A stretch of 64,000 nucleotides of DNA from Dirofilaria immitis. Taxonomy: Eukaryota > Nematoda > Chromadorea > Rhabditida > Onchocercidae. The notes under the pieces were generated by a model. It did not search any database and was not told the DNA's origin. It was given only the letters and a program-made list of their open reading frames with translations. The stretch spans positions 1,484,501-1,548,500 of the forward strand of contig JAKNDB010000076.1 in NCBI GenBank assembly GCA_024305405.1, written 5' to 3'. Shown in pieces: positions 12,916-26,400 of this stretch; position 1 is the stretch's first letter; every line of letters begins with the position of its first letter. Made by a program: the position numbers and the translations under genes.

Positions 12916-15900
12916 AAGAAGTAAATCTATTGAAACTTTTTGAAGTCTTAAACTTTAAAGAATTCTGCGTTCTGAATGAGACTTATGACTTGAAATACTC
13001 GGAAAGGAAAGGTATTAAATAAGATAATGGTTATGATATTCGAGACGTGCTTTCTGTCCACTGATAATAGCGCTTATCGGAAAATGATGATGTTGAGGAT
13101 TCATATGTTTAGTTTAAATCTTAATGTCGTTATGCTCGTATTAGATGAAGCGTCGTAAAAAAAAATTAAATTTAAATAGATCTACAAACATTTTCCAAAT
13201 CTCATTTTTTAATAGTTATTTCCGCCGAGCGACCACTTTAGACCTTTTATTTCTGTGTTCGTCATTCATCATTGCATTATTTAGTCTGACCTCACATAAT
13301 AATTTTTTTTTTTGACTATTTCTGAACAATTTCGCATTCTTCCAACATTGATTGATACTACTTCAATGTACAGTGTTAAATGTGGTTATTTACGTTTTGA
13401 GTCAAGTTTTAAAAGAAATCTTTGTTATAATTTCTTTATGTTATCCGTCTAATATCATTTATTTCCGTGCAAGCATAGAAAGTTTCCAGAAACATTTAGA
13501 GACGGTGCTCTAAGCGCCGTACTTTATGTTTGATAATCTATTTTTATAATCTAATTTAAAACTGAGCATTTGTTCTGGATTTTAAAGTGAAAAATTCAAC
13601 TCTTTGGTCGTTCATGCATCTGAAAGAGAATTGATCGATCTACTTCTCTGTAACAAGAGAAGTTGGAAGTTTGCCGGATTTTTACAATTTGTGCAGATTC
13701 ATTTACTGTTTTTAAAAGCGTCGGATAATTTATGTATATCATGTAGTTTGGTAGTCAATCCTGCACTGATTACTGTATTTCCTTACATCATGTTATAAAT
13801 CCGGTATATTCGCATGCGTTTTTACAATCAATTCATATAAATATTTCATTGTGTGACTTCCGTGTGCATGATTCATGATGTTTGGAGTAATTTCATCAAC
13901 TGCAGATTATTGTGTGACTTCTGTGTGCATGATTCATGATGTTTGGAGTAATTTCATCAACTGCAGATTGCCATCCTTATTGCTACATACAAAAGAAGAC
14001 ATTTTGTTGGCTCTTCTTCAAACTATTTCATTTTTGGGTAAGTAGTGAAGAAATTGATGATACATCATTGAATATACTTCCTTCATTGCTATAGCAATAA
14101 TAATTTATAGCTGTGCACTAAATATAGAAAAGCGTTTCTATATTACCATTCTCTTCTAATTTCATTCATTCATTCAGCTCTTTCTTGTTCTACTCATCTT
14201 TCTTGTGTCATAAATTGTTATTGGACAGAAACATTTCGTTTTACCTTTTAACCTTTTTCCTCTTAAGTTCAATAATAGCATAGTTCATAGTGCTTCTTTC
14301 CACCTGGAATTTAACGGAAATCCATTCCGTTCTGCTCGTACTCTCCCCTTCATTTTATTAGAAAGAAAAAAGTATTGGAAATTTGGTGTGGGATAAATTA
14401 GGTGAAGTTTATCGATTGTTTTCGCTCACATGTTTATTAAAATTTATTTTTTGACATAATATATAATATATACGATTTGTATTCCTATAGAAAATTTGTT
14501 GTGACCGCTTATAATTTCCATTTCCTGTCATTCGTTGCTGTGTTGTTAGTATTTTTTCGGTATCTTGATATTTTTGAATTTCGAATAAAACTTACGAAAT
14601 GATAGTAAGCTTGCGGGTCTTAAAAGGTGCCGAAAGATTACCATTAGGACAGAAAAATTGCTTCCGCACGGTTAAAGTTTTTATGCACTAATTATCTGTC
14701 AGTCTCCTTTTTCATCAAAATTTTTATAGTTACTAATAATCGTAGATGAAATTGTAATAAGAGTTTAATCGCTTATTTGATGTACTATGTATTGTTGAAA
14801 AAATACGTTGATAAGGTGATATGCCAACCACTGCATATAACATTTGCTTACGTATCCCCAGTGTTAGGCATGCACAATTACATTGAAAATAATTTTGCTG
14901 GTATCTTGATATCGACGTAGTTTCCAGGAATTTTCTCATCTTCGAACTGTCTTGTATTTCATGGAAATCCAATCGGCACAATAGAATATGAATGTGCAGT
15001 ATAGCAGCATAAGGTTTCCGTGTAATCGGAATTCTTAGTTCATTGCAACCAGCGTAAATGATTTCTGTGGACATGAAATGTTTCAACAATATCTTACAAA
15101 GAAAAAAGCTTGGTGAGAAAGAGTAGTAAGAGAGAGTGTCGAAGAAATTAAATAAATCACACTGTGCCAATGGTCCTGTAAGCGTTGAGTCGAACCACGT
15201 TCTTGTTTTTCACTTCAAAGTATGCAAGTTATATCTTGGAAACAAGAAAGTGCAAAAGTTTTAAAATTTGATTGATTGCCATTGTTTTTATATGGATTCA
15301 AAGATATTAGATTGCTGAAAAGTAGCTGGAGACCATTTATTAGGCTGCCTAATTTTCTGGTAGAAGTATATCGTTGATTGAACTTATTGAAATTGTTATT
15401 AAAAATGTAAGCCATCAATCCATGTTGACAGTTGAATACCATTTTTTAACGGGATACGAAATCTGGTCTTACAGTCAGAATGTCTCGATAGTGGACATTC
15501 ATATCTTTTGGTTGTGTTGAGGAAGGGTGAGTCAAAAACAAGTTTTTGTCGTGTTAGGAGAGGAAGAAGGATGGCTGAAAACAGGAAAGAGCCGCTTTTC
15601 TCTGTTTTCAATTTTTTCTTATGAAGAAACTTTCGGAAGAAAATTTTTATGAAGCTGGAACTTTGAAAACAATTAATAAATTCATCATCTTTTATGCCAC
15701 CAATTCTTTCACTCTCTGCTGCCTTATAATATGTTACAAGGTTTATTGAATTGTTTATAATTGAGATAATTATAATATCTCGTAATTGATGATAGTATTA
15801 TTATCAAATATGCTATAGTAAACCGAATATTCTGATAAGTAATTCCAAGTAAATTTTTATCAGTTTCAGCACATATATTCCCGAATTTATTTAAGTATTC

Positions 15901-18900
15901 ATATATCCTGCAAGTAAAAAATTTTGTGAAATAGTTGAAAAGAAATATCATAATCCCGAATAAGTGACAAGTACCGAAAAAAAGTGATAATATGAAATTC
16001 CACAAACATTAGTTCAGATCCTCGAGATATCCGAGAAAGTAGAAGATATTTCCATTTACAATTCAATCATGTGTATAGCCAACTTTTTCTTACAACACGA
16101 TATTAAGAAAATTTTAAAATAATAATTTTAGAGGGATGTAATCCATTGATAGCCTCAAACGAGGAAATGCTAATTCATCGACTGATGGATTTATGGGAAA
16201 TTTACTTGGATTTTCCTTTTCATACTTGAAAAATTTTTAGGTAGATGATCTTATTAATGAAGAACGATCTAAAAAATAATATCAGAATAATTTTTTGGGC
16301 AGGTTTTTTTACATCTATGTTTTATTATACGAGAATATGTCGAGTGTCTGTCTGTCTGTCTTTTCTAAAACTATTCATTCAATAGATCCTTATTGGATAA
16401 GTTAACTGATGAATCGAAATGATTCTTCACTGCGATCTCCGCCAAATTTATTTTATAAGAGATCTCTTTGACTCTATAGTATGATATTAATTGATTGAAA
16501 CGAAAAATCTAAAGACATAGGGCCAAAGAGTTTTTACTCTTTGGTAGCATCGGAAGTTTCCAAGTGATAAGATGATAAAATAAATGGCTATTCTGGTAAA
16601 TCTATTCGAAATTGAACCGCAAGAAACAGAATCTTTCTTACTTTCTATTATTTATTTTAACTATCAAAATTTGAAATCCTATAGTCATTTTTATTGTTAT
16701 TTTTAAAACAAATTTTTCCTCTCTAAACGACATTTTTTTCTTTTTTTTTTTTTTATCAAACCGAAATCGATTCTATTTTTTTTTGCTGTACACAAATAAA
16801 TGTTTATTCATTGCTTAATTAAATGCTTAATTTTAAATTCAGTTGGTTTATTATTCAATAATTTCTGTTCATTTCTTTTTTTAATTGTATTTACTCATTT
16901 ATTAAGTAGTCATAGTTTAATATTGCAACTGGTAAGTTTTAGAGAAATAAAAGAGGTACAACAAATTTTCACAAACAGAAAAGAGAAATAAAGCCAACGT
17001 AAGTGATTATAATTCTTCGCATGAATTTTATGTAGATTGATATCCATTTTGGAGTACTCATATTTGTGATGGATATTTGTATTGTGGAATATTTCCTGAA
17101 ACGATAAAGTGATTGATATGAATTAGCAATTAGCTAAAATCACTTTAAATGCACTTTAATCTGATGATATTGTTTATGGATATCAATCACCCATACAGTA
17201 ATTGCGATATCATGCAATAGACATAATCATTGACTTGCGCAACATAGATGAGAGTGAAAGTAAGCAAAGTATTATTTCCCGATATATATAAATAGATTAT
17301 ACGACTTATTTTTTTTTTTCACACCTTCCTCTATTTTATAAGAGAATAAGAACAAACATCAGATATAACGATGTTTAATCATATAAATTTCTCTCTTTAT
17401 TACTTACATATTATCTCAATTTTCAACTAAAAACAAATTTAATAAGTGAATTTCTGGAAAAATCAAATAAAAATTCGACCATCTTCAAAATCTTTCTCAG
17501 CAATTTCAAGGCTATCTTTGTTGAACATTTTTACAAACTGTGGAACCAAAGAATGTTTTGATAATCACACTAATTGCTATTGTGGACTAGAATAATTGCG
17601 ATATTATAAGATTGACTTAGAACGATACTGTACAAATTCATTTTTTATCTCACCTTCTAATCTAATTACGTCGACTTTACATCAAGTGTAACGCAATGAT
17701 ATGAATTTGAATCTTACGATGAAATAAAATTTACTGGCACTACGCTAATGTGTTGATTGACAGGTTGATCCGGTTGAAGTGACTATTTTAATGCTGAATT
17801 CAACGATAAATATAGCACTAGATGTCAGAAAATTATTCTGATTTCCTCTGATTATATCATTAACAGCGCAATAACATCACTCTTATGCCAATCATGGAAT
17901 GCAAAATGTAATTTCGCTCACATTTCCATTGCTACAATTAACTTCTCCAGAAATATGGCAGATATTTTGAAACCATATTAGTGAAATTGATTTCTTACCT
18001 TTCACAGCATTTGCAAAGTGTTTATTATGATATCAGAGAGCAAATATTGAATGAGCACTAACTGATATTTCTCAATTGCCATAACAACATAAGTTGAATA
18101 CTGGCTCTTTCAGAGATACGTAATGTTCAGGCAGCGCAGCCTATCAATTCTAAGCAGGACTAAATCTGATTTAATTTCTTCACTTAAACAATAGCTGTTT
18201 AAAAAAATCAGGTCCTATCTAATCATTTCAAATAGAGAAGCGAACGCTGAATGGCATACCATGCTCTACCGTTTACAAGCAGCATTAAAATTAACTTTTA
18301 CTTATATTAAACAAAACTAATTTGTGATGTTTGTCTAATGAGTCTCTTAATACCACACAAGTATTAGGATAATCTCGAAAAAGACAACTTGTTTTCCCCA
18401 AAATATGTTATGAAGAAGGCAAACAGGAAGCAGTATCAGTGCCTCATTAAATATCATATCAATTGATAATTTTTTATATATGCTGTTGAGAGGTGCCACG
18501 GTGAAAAAGAGTCAAAGAGAGGAAAAAACGCCGCTCTATGATTAACAACAATTTGCGGTACATTCTCACACTCCCTCGCCCTCGATTTGCCTTCCTGACA
18601 GTAAGGGTAAGGTATCTTCTTGCGTCCGTATGTCAGAAAAAATGGATCAATTTCAAAACCTCAAGATCACAAAAATGTCATTAATTAAATATGCGAAATA
18701 TTGGAGTATTTTGAAAATAAGAAAAAATGAGGAAAGTAAAGGAGGGGACGTATCATAAAATCGTAGATCCTTTGTGATGATATACAAGAAATGAATATAA
18801 ATAGCTTTTAAAACCGAACATTATTAAATGAAACAAAATTATTCCAAGATCATGAAATATTTCCCTCATGAAAGCCTGAAGTGAAAAAAATGGCGGAAAG

Positions 18901-20060
18901 AGACGTGAATTGATTGATATCATTTATCTTTCTTAGTTTAGAGTAATTGATTCAGCTCCTCTCTCACACTACTCACGCATAATAATTTAAAACATGCGCC
19001 TTCTGATACAATTGATAAGTTGCTATATCTCTTCAACTTGTTATTATATTCTTTTAAATTCCTTTATCTTTCCAGCACTTCCCATATGCATTTTTGTGCT
19101 GCAGAAATGAAGTAATTATATAATAATTTAAAAAACCACATATTTACCTTTACTCAAAATGTAAGACTGTAACATTGCATGTTGAAACTGAGAGACATTT
19201 GAAGTCTCCAGCCTTGTTGATATTACAACGAAGCGTTCATTATTTATCCTCAATTTTCAGACATTTATTTCCCATGTAAAAAAAAAAATAGATACCAATG
19301 ATTCTGATGAGAACAATAGCCCTCGGATCGATTTTTAAAGTACTATTTCTCAGGTATTAATTATTAAACAAAACTTTGAAATTTAATGGTAAACAGTGAG
19401 AAACTTTGCGATTTCATATCATACATTCTTGGGATGAATATGCGACATCATCTAAATCGAGTCATGCCAACGAATTCCACCCCTAAAATCACACTTATAT
19501 TTACTGCACTGCGTTATGGATATCACTAATAATAACCCCACAGCTACGCGGAATGACTTTAGTACAACATATTACAGGAACACCTAATTTCATGACGCGA
19601 CCAACGCAATGGCGAGCTATAAAGTAGAATTTCGTTGCAGGAGACGATATACTTTTTTGAAATTCTGATCGGCAGGCTTCATGTATGAGTGGTGAAAAGA
19701 AGCCTTAGATTTGAGTTTGCGCTGATGTGAAACAGAAGGTAGCTCTTTATTTAATATTTTCTTTCTCTTTCCCTTTCATTTCACATCACCTCTCTCTCTA
19801 TCCTTCGGTTTATTTGTTTTTTCTAATCTGTTTGTTTCTTTGCTTCGCCTCGTACCTTCCATTTGACCAAAGTTGAACAATTACTACTTTCCGATTCCAA
19901 ATCAAAGTAACAAAATTAAATTTAAGATGCCGAAATTGATCTTAGATTTTATTTTATTACTTTGATTTTCTTCTTACTTTTATTCGTCTTCGTATGACTT
20001 TCCATGATTTTAGCTTGGGAAAATTGAAATATTAATTACTGGAACTCATTCAAATACAGA
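12916..20060. other. Intergenic region, SoxC 3' end to ferrochelatase-like gene
   Basis: No supported gene. The beginning must hold the SoxC 3' UTR. A 61-bp tandem duplication lies at 13848-13969 and a short TGTC run near 16347-16364. Minus-strand ORFs of 145, 75 and 70 codons sit at 14733-15611 without homology or clear splice links. GC-richer, CpG-containing patches occur near 18480-18660 and 19430-19700, the second close to the downstream gene and possibly its promoter. Confidence 0.6.
13848..13969. repeat. 61-bp tandem duplication, two copies
   Basis: Copy one is 13848-13908 and copy two is 13909-13969. Both begin ATTGTGTGACTTC and end with CAACTGCAG plus ATT. They differ at one position (CTTCCGTG versus CTTCTGTG), so the duplication is recent or kept homogeneous. 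It contains no ORF. Confidence 0.95.
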
Positions 20061-20066
20061 TCGGAA

Positions 20067-23016
20067 ATGAGCAGATGGCCATTGAGCAGGAATTTATTGC
20101 CTATACGTTATATTGAAAGTGTGAAAGCTAATAGTTCAAATTCAAATGTCTTCGGATCTATTTCGGCGGTGGATGTTAGCCTCAAAACTGCACAACACGA
20201 AACGACGAAGACAGCAGTGTTGATGCTACATCATGGACAACCAAGAACACCGTATTATGCTGCAAAGCACTTGGCTGAGGGCTCTCATTACTACTACAAA
20301 TTACCTCTCTGGCTTACTTCGTATGCATATTTCAATTCGTTTAAATTTTGTCTCCATAAAGTTTTGATATCTTTATTAGTACTAATCGTGGTGAAATACA
20401 TTATGGTGTGTATTGTTATATATCATGTTTGTCGCGCAGTTCAATCGCTTCCAATAGTAAAAGGAATTCATATACTCTTTTGGATGATAGCGATTTTTTT
20501 GTATGTTATTCAATTTGGAGAAAGAAAAAAGACAAATTTTATTCACAAGACATATTTCTTTTTTATCTAAAAACTGAAGAAAATATATTTAAAAAATTTT
20601 TTATTTGAAGACGTGTAACACGATTATATTGGCCATTGGCGAAGAAAGTTGACTTTTGTGTGGATGATTATAAATACAGCGAAAACTTTTCATATCTTAT
20701 CAATACTTATTCGAAAATGCTACAAGGACATTTAAACGAATTAGTTCCGGAATATAAGTCATTCTACTGCATTTATGCATTTCTTTATGAAGAACCAACT
20801 ATCCTGAGAGTTATCAATGATTTGATAAGGTTATTTTAATTTAAAATAAATAAATTGGACTTTTTATATTCAGAACATGATTTTGCTTTTGATTTTTAAA
20901 TCCCTACAGTCCATCAATTGAAAAAACTTTTCCTTTGTTTTAATCACATTTTGAAATTTTAGCATATTTGTAATGAAAATGTCGTGTAAGTATCATTTGT
21001 TCTTTCCAGGCAAGGTGTGCAACGGTTAATTTTATTACCACTGTATCCACATTACTCATGTTTTCAAACGGGCACGATGTTAAATGTTGCCGTTAAAGTT
21101 CTTGATCAGCAGACAGAACCGCTGTTAAAAGATGGCATAAGCTCAATGAATTATAGAGTGAGAACTATGTCTCATATATCGTTTCGTTGTAGCGCAATTG
21201 ACCGATGGAGTAATCATCCAGCTGTTATTAATGTGAGTTATCGATTCGTTTAAAAATTTTGGAACTCATATTTCCTTTTTTCGGCTAGCATTAATTTTCT
21301 TTACTTCTTCTGTGAGAAGTTTCAATTTGATGTCTGTTATTTACTGTATCCTAGCATTCGTTTGGGGAGGAAAGAAAACGAAGCCTGGGATTTTAAGATA
21401 TGCATTGTCTTGACAAAATTTCTATAAGAAAAAAATTGTTTATAGAATTATGTCCCAAAAAAAGTTGTCAGGAAATTCAGTTTATAGGATTTTAAAGAAG
21501 ATATGAGATATACACGGCTGTGTTTTTTTTTAAATGGAAATGCAGTTATTTTACACATTCTTTGAAATTTATGGATTGATCTAAGGAAAACTTCCTGATT
21601 TTCTTTCACAGTTTAGTTTTGGTATGATTTAATATATGCCGAACTAAGAGATCACGACAGTTTACTTTTTGTCGCACCACAAATGGTTTGTCTTTTACAG
21701 CTTTCCTTTCTATAATAACTTTATAACTTTTTCCTTTAATTTAATGCGGTGAATAAAAACTCTAAAAGAATGGAGAAACTTTTTTCGTCTAGCTTTATCA
21801 GTTACAAAGAAGACTAGACGATCAAAACGATTCATAACTATACTGAGTTTAGTAGGGAGTTGTAAATCTTTTTCAAATGAATAAATACCTCACCAGAGTT
21901 TCATTTGACATAAAAATGAGAATTATATGGCCAAAATTTTTTTGGTTTTGCTGTAACCTATTCAGAAATTCAGGGCATGCGTTTCCATAATTGTTTGTTA
22001 TTCTTTCTGCAGCTATTCTGAGGGCAACTGTAAAACTTGAATAAGATTGTTGTCGAGATTATTTGTCATATTTTAGCGTGGTTACAATTCCTCTGGTTAT
22101 ATACGAGAAGTTTGGACAACTTGTCTTCGTTTGATGGAACATCTGAATGAAGCTGTGCCCTGAAACTTGCATGGTTTAGTGGCTGGGATCAATGGCCGGC
22201 AACAACATTGGAAAGCATTAAATTACAGTTATATTTCTTAAGAAGAGAGAAACGATATCGTACTTTAGTTGTGCCTATTGCATCACTCATGCCTTGTTTC
22301 GAAAGCGAAACTTTACTGCCAAATATTCTACAAAATGAGGTAAGTCGATAGCGTTCTTGTCCTATCACTATTTCATAAATTACTGCACATTAACAAACTT
22401 TCTTATGTACTTATGTTAATATTGCGAAACACGAAATGAATTTATGGGCAGTAATTTCTCAACATGCGATGCATGTCTAAAAGCTTATGTCAGCTAGTAT
22501 TAGATTGGATTTTCTTTCCGTTTTCTAATTTGTTATCTCAGAGAATGAGTATTGGGAAAAACGTTTTTAATTTTAAATTAGCATTGTGATGTAATAGGTG
22601 AAATTCATATCTCTGTTTGTGTTTACATTTGATATTGTTCTTCACAAACTTAAAACTCTCCTGAGGAACTTATTTGTCTTTCTCTCGCTTCCCCTCTTCC
22701 TCTCTTCATATCTTATTTCTTACATCCTGTCATTTTATAAATTTATTATTTGCAGGGTGTCAATTTACTTTCACCACCTGGATTCTCCCCGGTTTTGGCA
22801 CATGGTTTTGCAGAATTAATCAAGAATCATTTGATGGGTCGTAGAGCATCGTCACAATTGTCATGCCGCTGCAAATTTTGCTTCAGTTCACATTGCATAC
22901 TTCGAGAAGCAATGCTGGCTCCAGAAGAAATCTCATCCAATGAAGTATTTTTAGAAAACACCTTAAAGAATGAGAAGCTAACTCAGCAGCAAAAAAGACA
23001 GCAAATTTCAGTTTGA
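20067..23016 (+). CDS. Ferrochelatase-like protein (FeCL), probable pseudoenzyme
   Basis: Exons: 20067-20320, 20611-20829, 21010-21232, 21617-21685, 22077-22339 and 22756-23016. With one base restored near 22159 they give about 429 residues, close to human ferrochelatase (423). The match is clear in LPLYPHYSC...TG..LN, IDRW..HP, the EHLNEA to LKLAW stretch and the C-terminal HGFAELI. Ferrochelatase inserts iron into protoporphyrin IX in mitochondria. Here the catalytic His of the SAHS motif reads VAPQ (Pro at about residue 253) and the GGGSP substrate motif is absent, so activity is unlikely. The four 2Fe-2S ligands are kept: Cys175, then C-x2-C-x4-C at about 382, 385 and 390. Nematodes are haem auxotrophs, and inactive FeCL homologues are known in them. 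In exon five the first frame stops at 22161 while homology continues in the next frame. The start ATG follows a possible splice or spliced-leader acceptor at 20060. Confidence 0.85.
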
Positions 23017-23398
23017 GGATATCAAAGTATGTAAGTGAAAATGATCTCTTAAAGTTCATTTTCACCTCAGTTTCCTGTTTTTAAAAGTATCAATTCACAG
23101 AACGCAAATAATAGTAGTGCTTCCATTGACATGGAAAATTAATTTCCGTGTAATGCCTGACAAGTGAGAAGTAGTACTTCACTTACGCTAAACTCCTTTA
23201 AGCATTTATATATTTCAATATAAGTCTTATTTGTATATTGAATATTACTGGATTCCAATCCAGTGAATTTGATTAAGCATTGGCATTTTCGAAATACTAT
23301 TTTCACCATCCTCCTTAGTATTTATTTGTAAATAGTTATTGTAAATTTGAATTCGATTCATTAAGCATTAATAGGAAGAGTTCATGGATATTTAACAA

Positions 23399-23404
23399 AA
23401 TAAA
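23399..23404 (+). terminator. Poly(A) signal candidate for the ferrochelatase-like gene
   Basis: AATAAA lies about 380 bases after the stop codon at 23014-23016 and is followed by an AT-rich stretch. A small palindrome, ACTGGATT-CC-AATCCAGT, lies in the same putative 3' UTR near 23248-23265. Confidence 0.4.
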
Positions 23405-26400
23405 ATGCTACGGAATATGTTTATTCTATTGCGATTATAATGTAGCTCTGTTTTGAGTTCTTGAAATGTAGCATCTATAGCATCTCTACGGGTATGTTGC
23501 GGAGTTGTCGATGTATGAAATTTGCTGAAGATAATAGAAATATGGAAAAGCAAGCGGTGCCGTTTATCAAAACTTTTTGACTTCTACCACAACCTGATAG
23601 CCTTTTGTCCTTTACCAACTGCCATGATAGGTACTAATTACGGATCCCATAGTGTAAATTTCAAGTAACATATTATACGATCAAGTTTAATTCATATATG
23701 CATATTTTTGCGAAATCTTCTTGAATTTGCTATCGTCGGTTGCTAAACCTGGCTACATAAGCAGTTTTGCTTATTAGTTGAATGTTCATCAGTTGTTGAA
23801 TTATTATGTCTAATCTTCTTCGGTCCTTACCCGGACATCGCGAGCTCGGCATATGAAATTGACATGTGACGTAAAGCTTTTCGAAGTCTTGATGGGAACT
23901 TGAGGTTTCAGATATCTAAAGAAGAGATTATGAAGTACTTCGCATACTGTTGTTATCATTTGAATTTTAACGGTCAAGAATCTCTTTATGTATGTTTGAA
24001 GATCAGAATTGCATTTGTTGCCGTTTATTTTTTTTTTTGCTATAAAAGAATTTCCAAGCTGTCAAGTTTAATGAATTAATTACTTATTTCGAATTGCTTC
24101 AGTTTCACTAAAGATGAAAAGACAGGATAACACGGTATGCGTTACGATCTTTTGTGAATAAGATATGCAAGCAATATGGCATGGTAAAATGTAACAGAAA
24201 AAGAATGCCTTAGTTGAATAGTAGTTTAAATATTTCTATCCGGCAACTAAATTTGCGAGCAATATAAGATGTTCTGTATAAGATTATTTCCAACGGTGAA
24301 AAGTTGGGTAATTAAATCGCAGATTTAAAAGCAAGTAAATGAAATAAACGCTAGAAACTCGAGAAGTAAACGAGTAGATCGATGAGAACTTGGAGCATTG
24401 AATGATCATTAAAGGATTCTTCAGGTAAGAAGAAAAATCTAGCAGAAAATTAATTATATTACTATCAGTAAGTGTTGAAAGAATAGTTGCGAAATAACAA
24501 TCCACTCAAGTAAAGTTTTTATAGCAAAATTTCAACCCGTTTATGTGCCTAACCATCATATTACACTGCAATATTCTAACTTCTCAGTCTTCCACACGCC
24601 CAACAGACGGTCCCTTTTACGTGCAAGCTGCTATATTATGAATTGTGAGACCCGAGGCAACGAGTTGGCTCGATGCCAATAATCTTCACACTGCAAATTA
24701 GAGAGAACGTCTAGACGGCGGACGCCTGGTTGTGGCGTCTCTGCATGCGTGTGCATGTCCTGTGGCTGCGAAGAGACGTATATTGATCGGCGTGGGTGGG
24801 AGTGTCGTGCGGTAGCATAGTCCGTCTATCTGTCTATTTGTAGGGGTATGTCAAAGTGATAGGAAGGAGTCCTTTCTCGATTTGTGGGTAGTAAGTTAAG
24901 TGGATGTACTTGAACGGGTCACTTCATAGGTCAGTACCCTATTCGATATTACAGATGTCTTTATTTGGTTCGCTTCACCTTTTTTCTTTTCTGCCTTTAC
25001 TCTCATTATCAAATCATCGATCCAACCGGCCATTTCTGTATTGTCCGTTTAGATTGACACCTGCAAGAGACATTCGTCACATTATTACTTCATGGTCATT
25101 TTATTTTCAGTTACCTGTTATATTTTTGCATATTTTATAAAACTGAAAATAATCGTATTGATTATTTTATTGATTAGTTGAATGAAGAGTAGGTTAGTAC
25201 CATTGTCATGTGTTCCCTTTGCAAACCATTGTTTTTATGCCAATGTTAACGAAGAATCATTTTTTAGATAATATGTAATTTTGCTGCAGCAATAGCGTCC
25301 CTTTCAGAATTGCATCATCATTTAGCAACAAACCCTTTTTAGCACCTTCGACCTTTGATGTATCGTTGAAAGATTTCGAGCAGTATTTATAATGTTGTAT
25401 TTTGCATGGCTCATTTCCTTTACCATTTCGGCCGCTTTACTACTGCCACTTCACTCTACTCGCCTCTTGTAGAGAGAGACGGAAAAAATTTCTTCTCTTT
25501 CAGCTGATCCATTCCCTTCTCTTTAAATTGCTGTCGGAAGAAATCGAGATTCCGGAATGTTCGCATGTATGTCCTGAGCATATCGTTGTAATATTCCATA
25601 ACTTAAAATTTTTAGCTTTCATTTATTTTCATAAGGATAAAATTAAAGACTGTGAGATGACGCTAAAGATATCGAATAGGATTATCGTTTTCTACTTGCC
25701 AGTAGGCAATGAAAGTGTGTGTATATCTTAGAGTTTGATCAACCCAGATGAACGAAATTACTCAAGTTTTTTGAAAAGCTTTAATTCATCACTGATCATA
25801 TTCTGGATGGGACTATATATTTCTACATTATGCCGGTTTTTCTTATCACTCAAATCATGTTATATGAACATTCATAGAAAGTAGAATTGAATAGTTTCAA
25901 TAATAAAAGAGTGTGAAGAGATGCATAGAAGTTTTTGGGAAAACTTGAATGATGAATTAATTTTCCATTGCGAATATTCCAACTAGAAATGTATATAAAA
26001 GATAAGACATGAAGGTTTCCTGTTTGAAGTTATCAATGTTGAACAGTCACGAAATGATGGTGTTACTACATATGTGAATAAAAGAAAAAAAAAAGGAAGG
26101 TTTCCGGAAATGGCCATTTCTCCGAATCTTTTCAGTGTGGTAGGCCTCCGTCTAATAGTTTCAGCTTTCTCTGTGGTTAGTGAGCTGTAAAAGACCATAT
26201 ATTTCTTTATGATTTCTTCATACCATGCATTAGATATGATATTCATATCGATTCTTTCTTACTAGTCCATTCCACAACAATATTGCGCTGCCCACATCAA
26301 AATATACCGAGTTATTCGCTTGCATTAGTATTATTAAATTAATGTATGAGGGTAGTAATGAGTGGTGTTAGTGTTGAATGATGGAAGCATCACATAGTTA

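Noticed and set aside
14733..15611. Three consecutive minus-strand ORFs (145, 75 and 70 codons)
   Set aside because: The 145-codon frame is long for AT-rich DNA, but no domain, no in-phase splice sites linking the three and no poly(A) or promoter pattern could be shown. Kept only as a note.
25402..25731. 109-codon plus-strand ORF
   Set aside because: Irregular composition, no recognisable motif, and no splice partners; likely chance.
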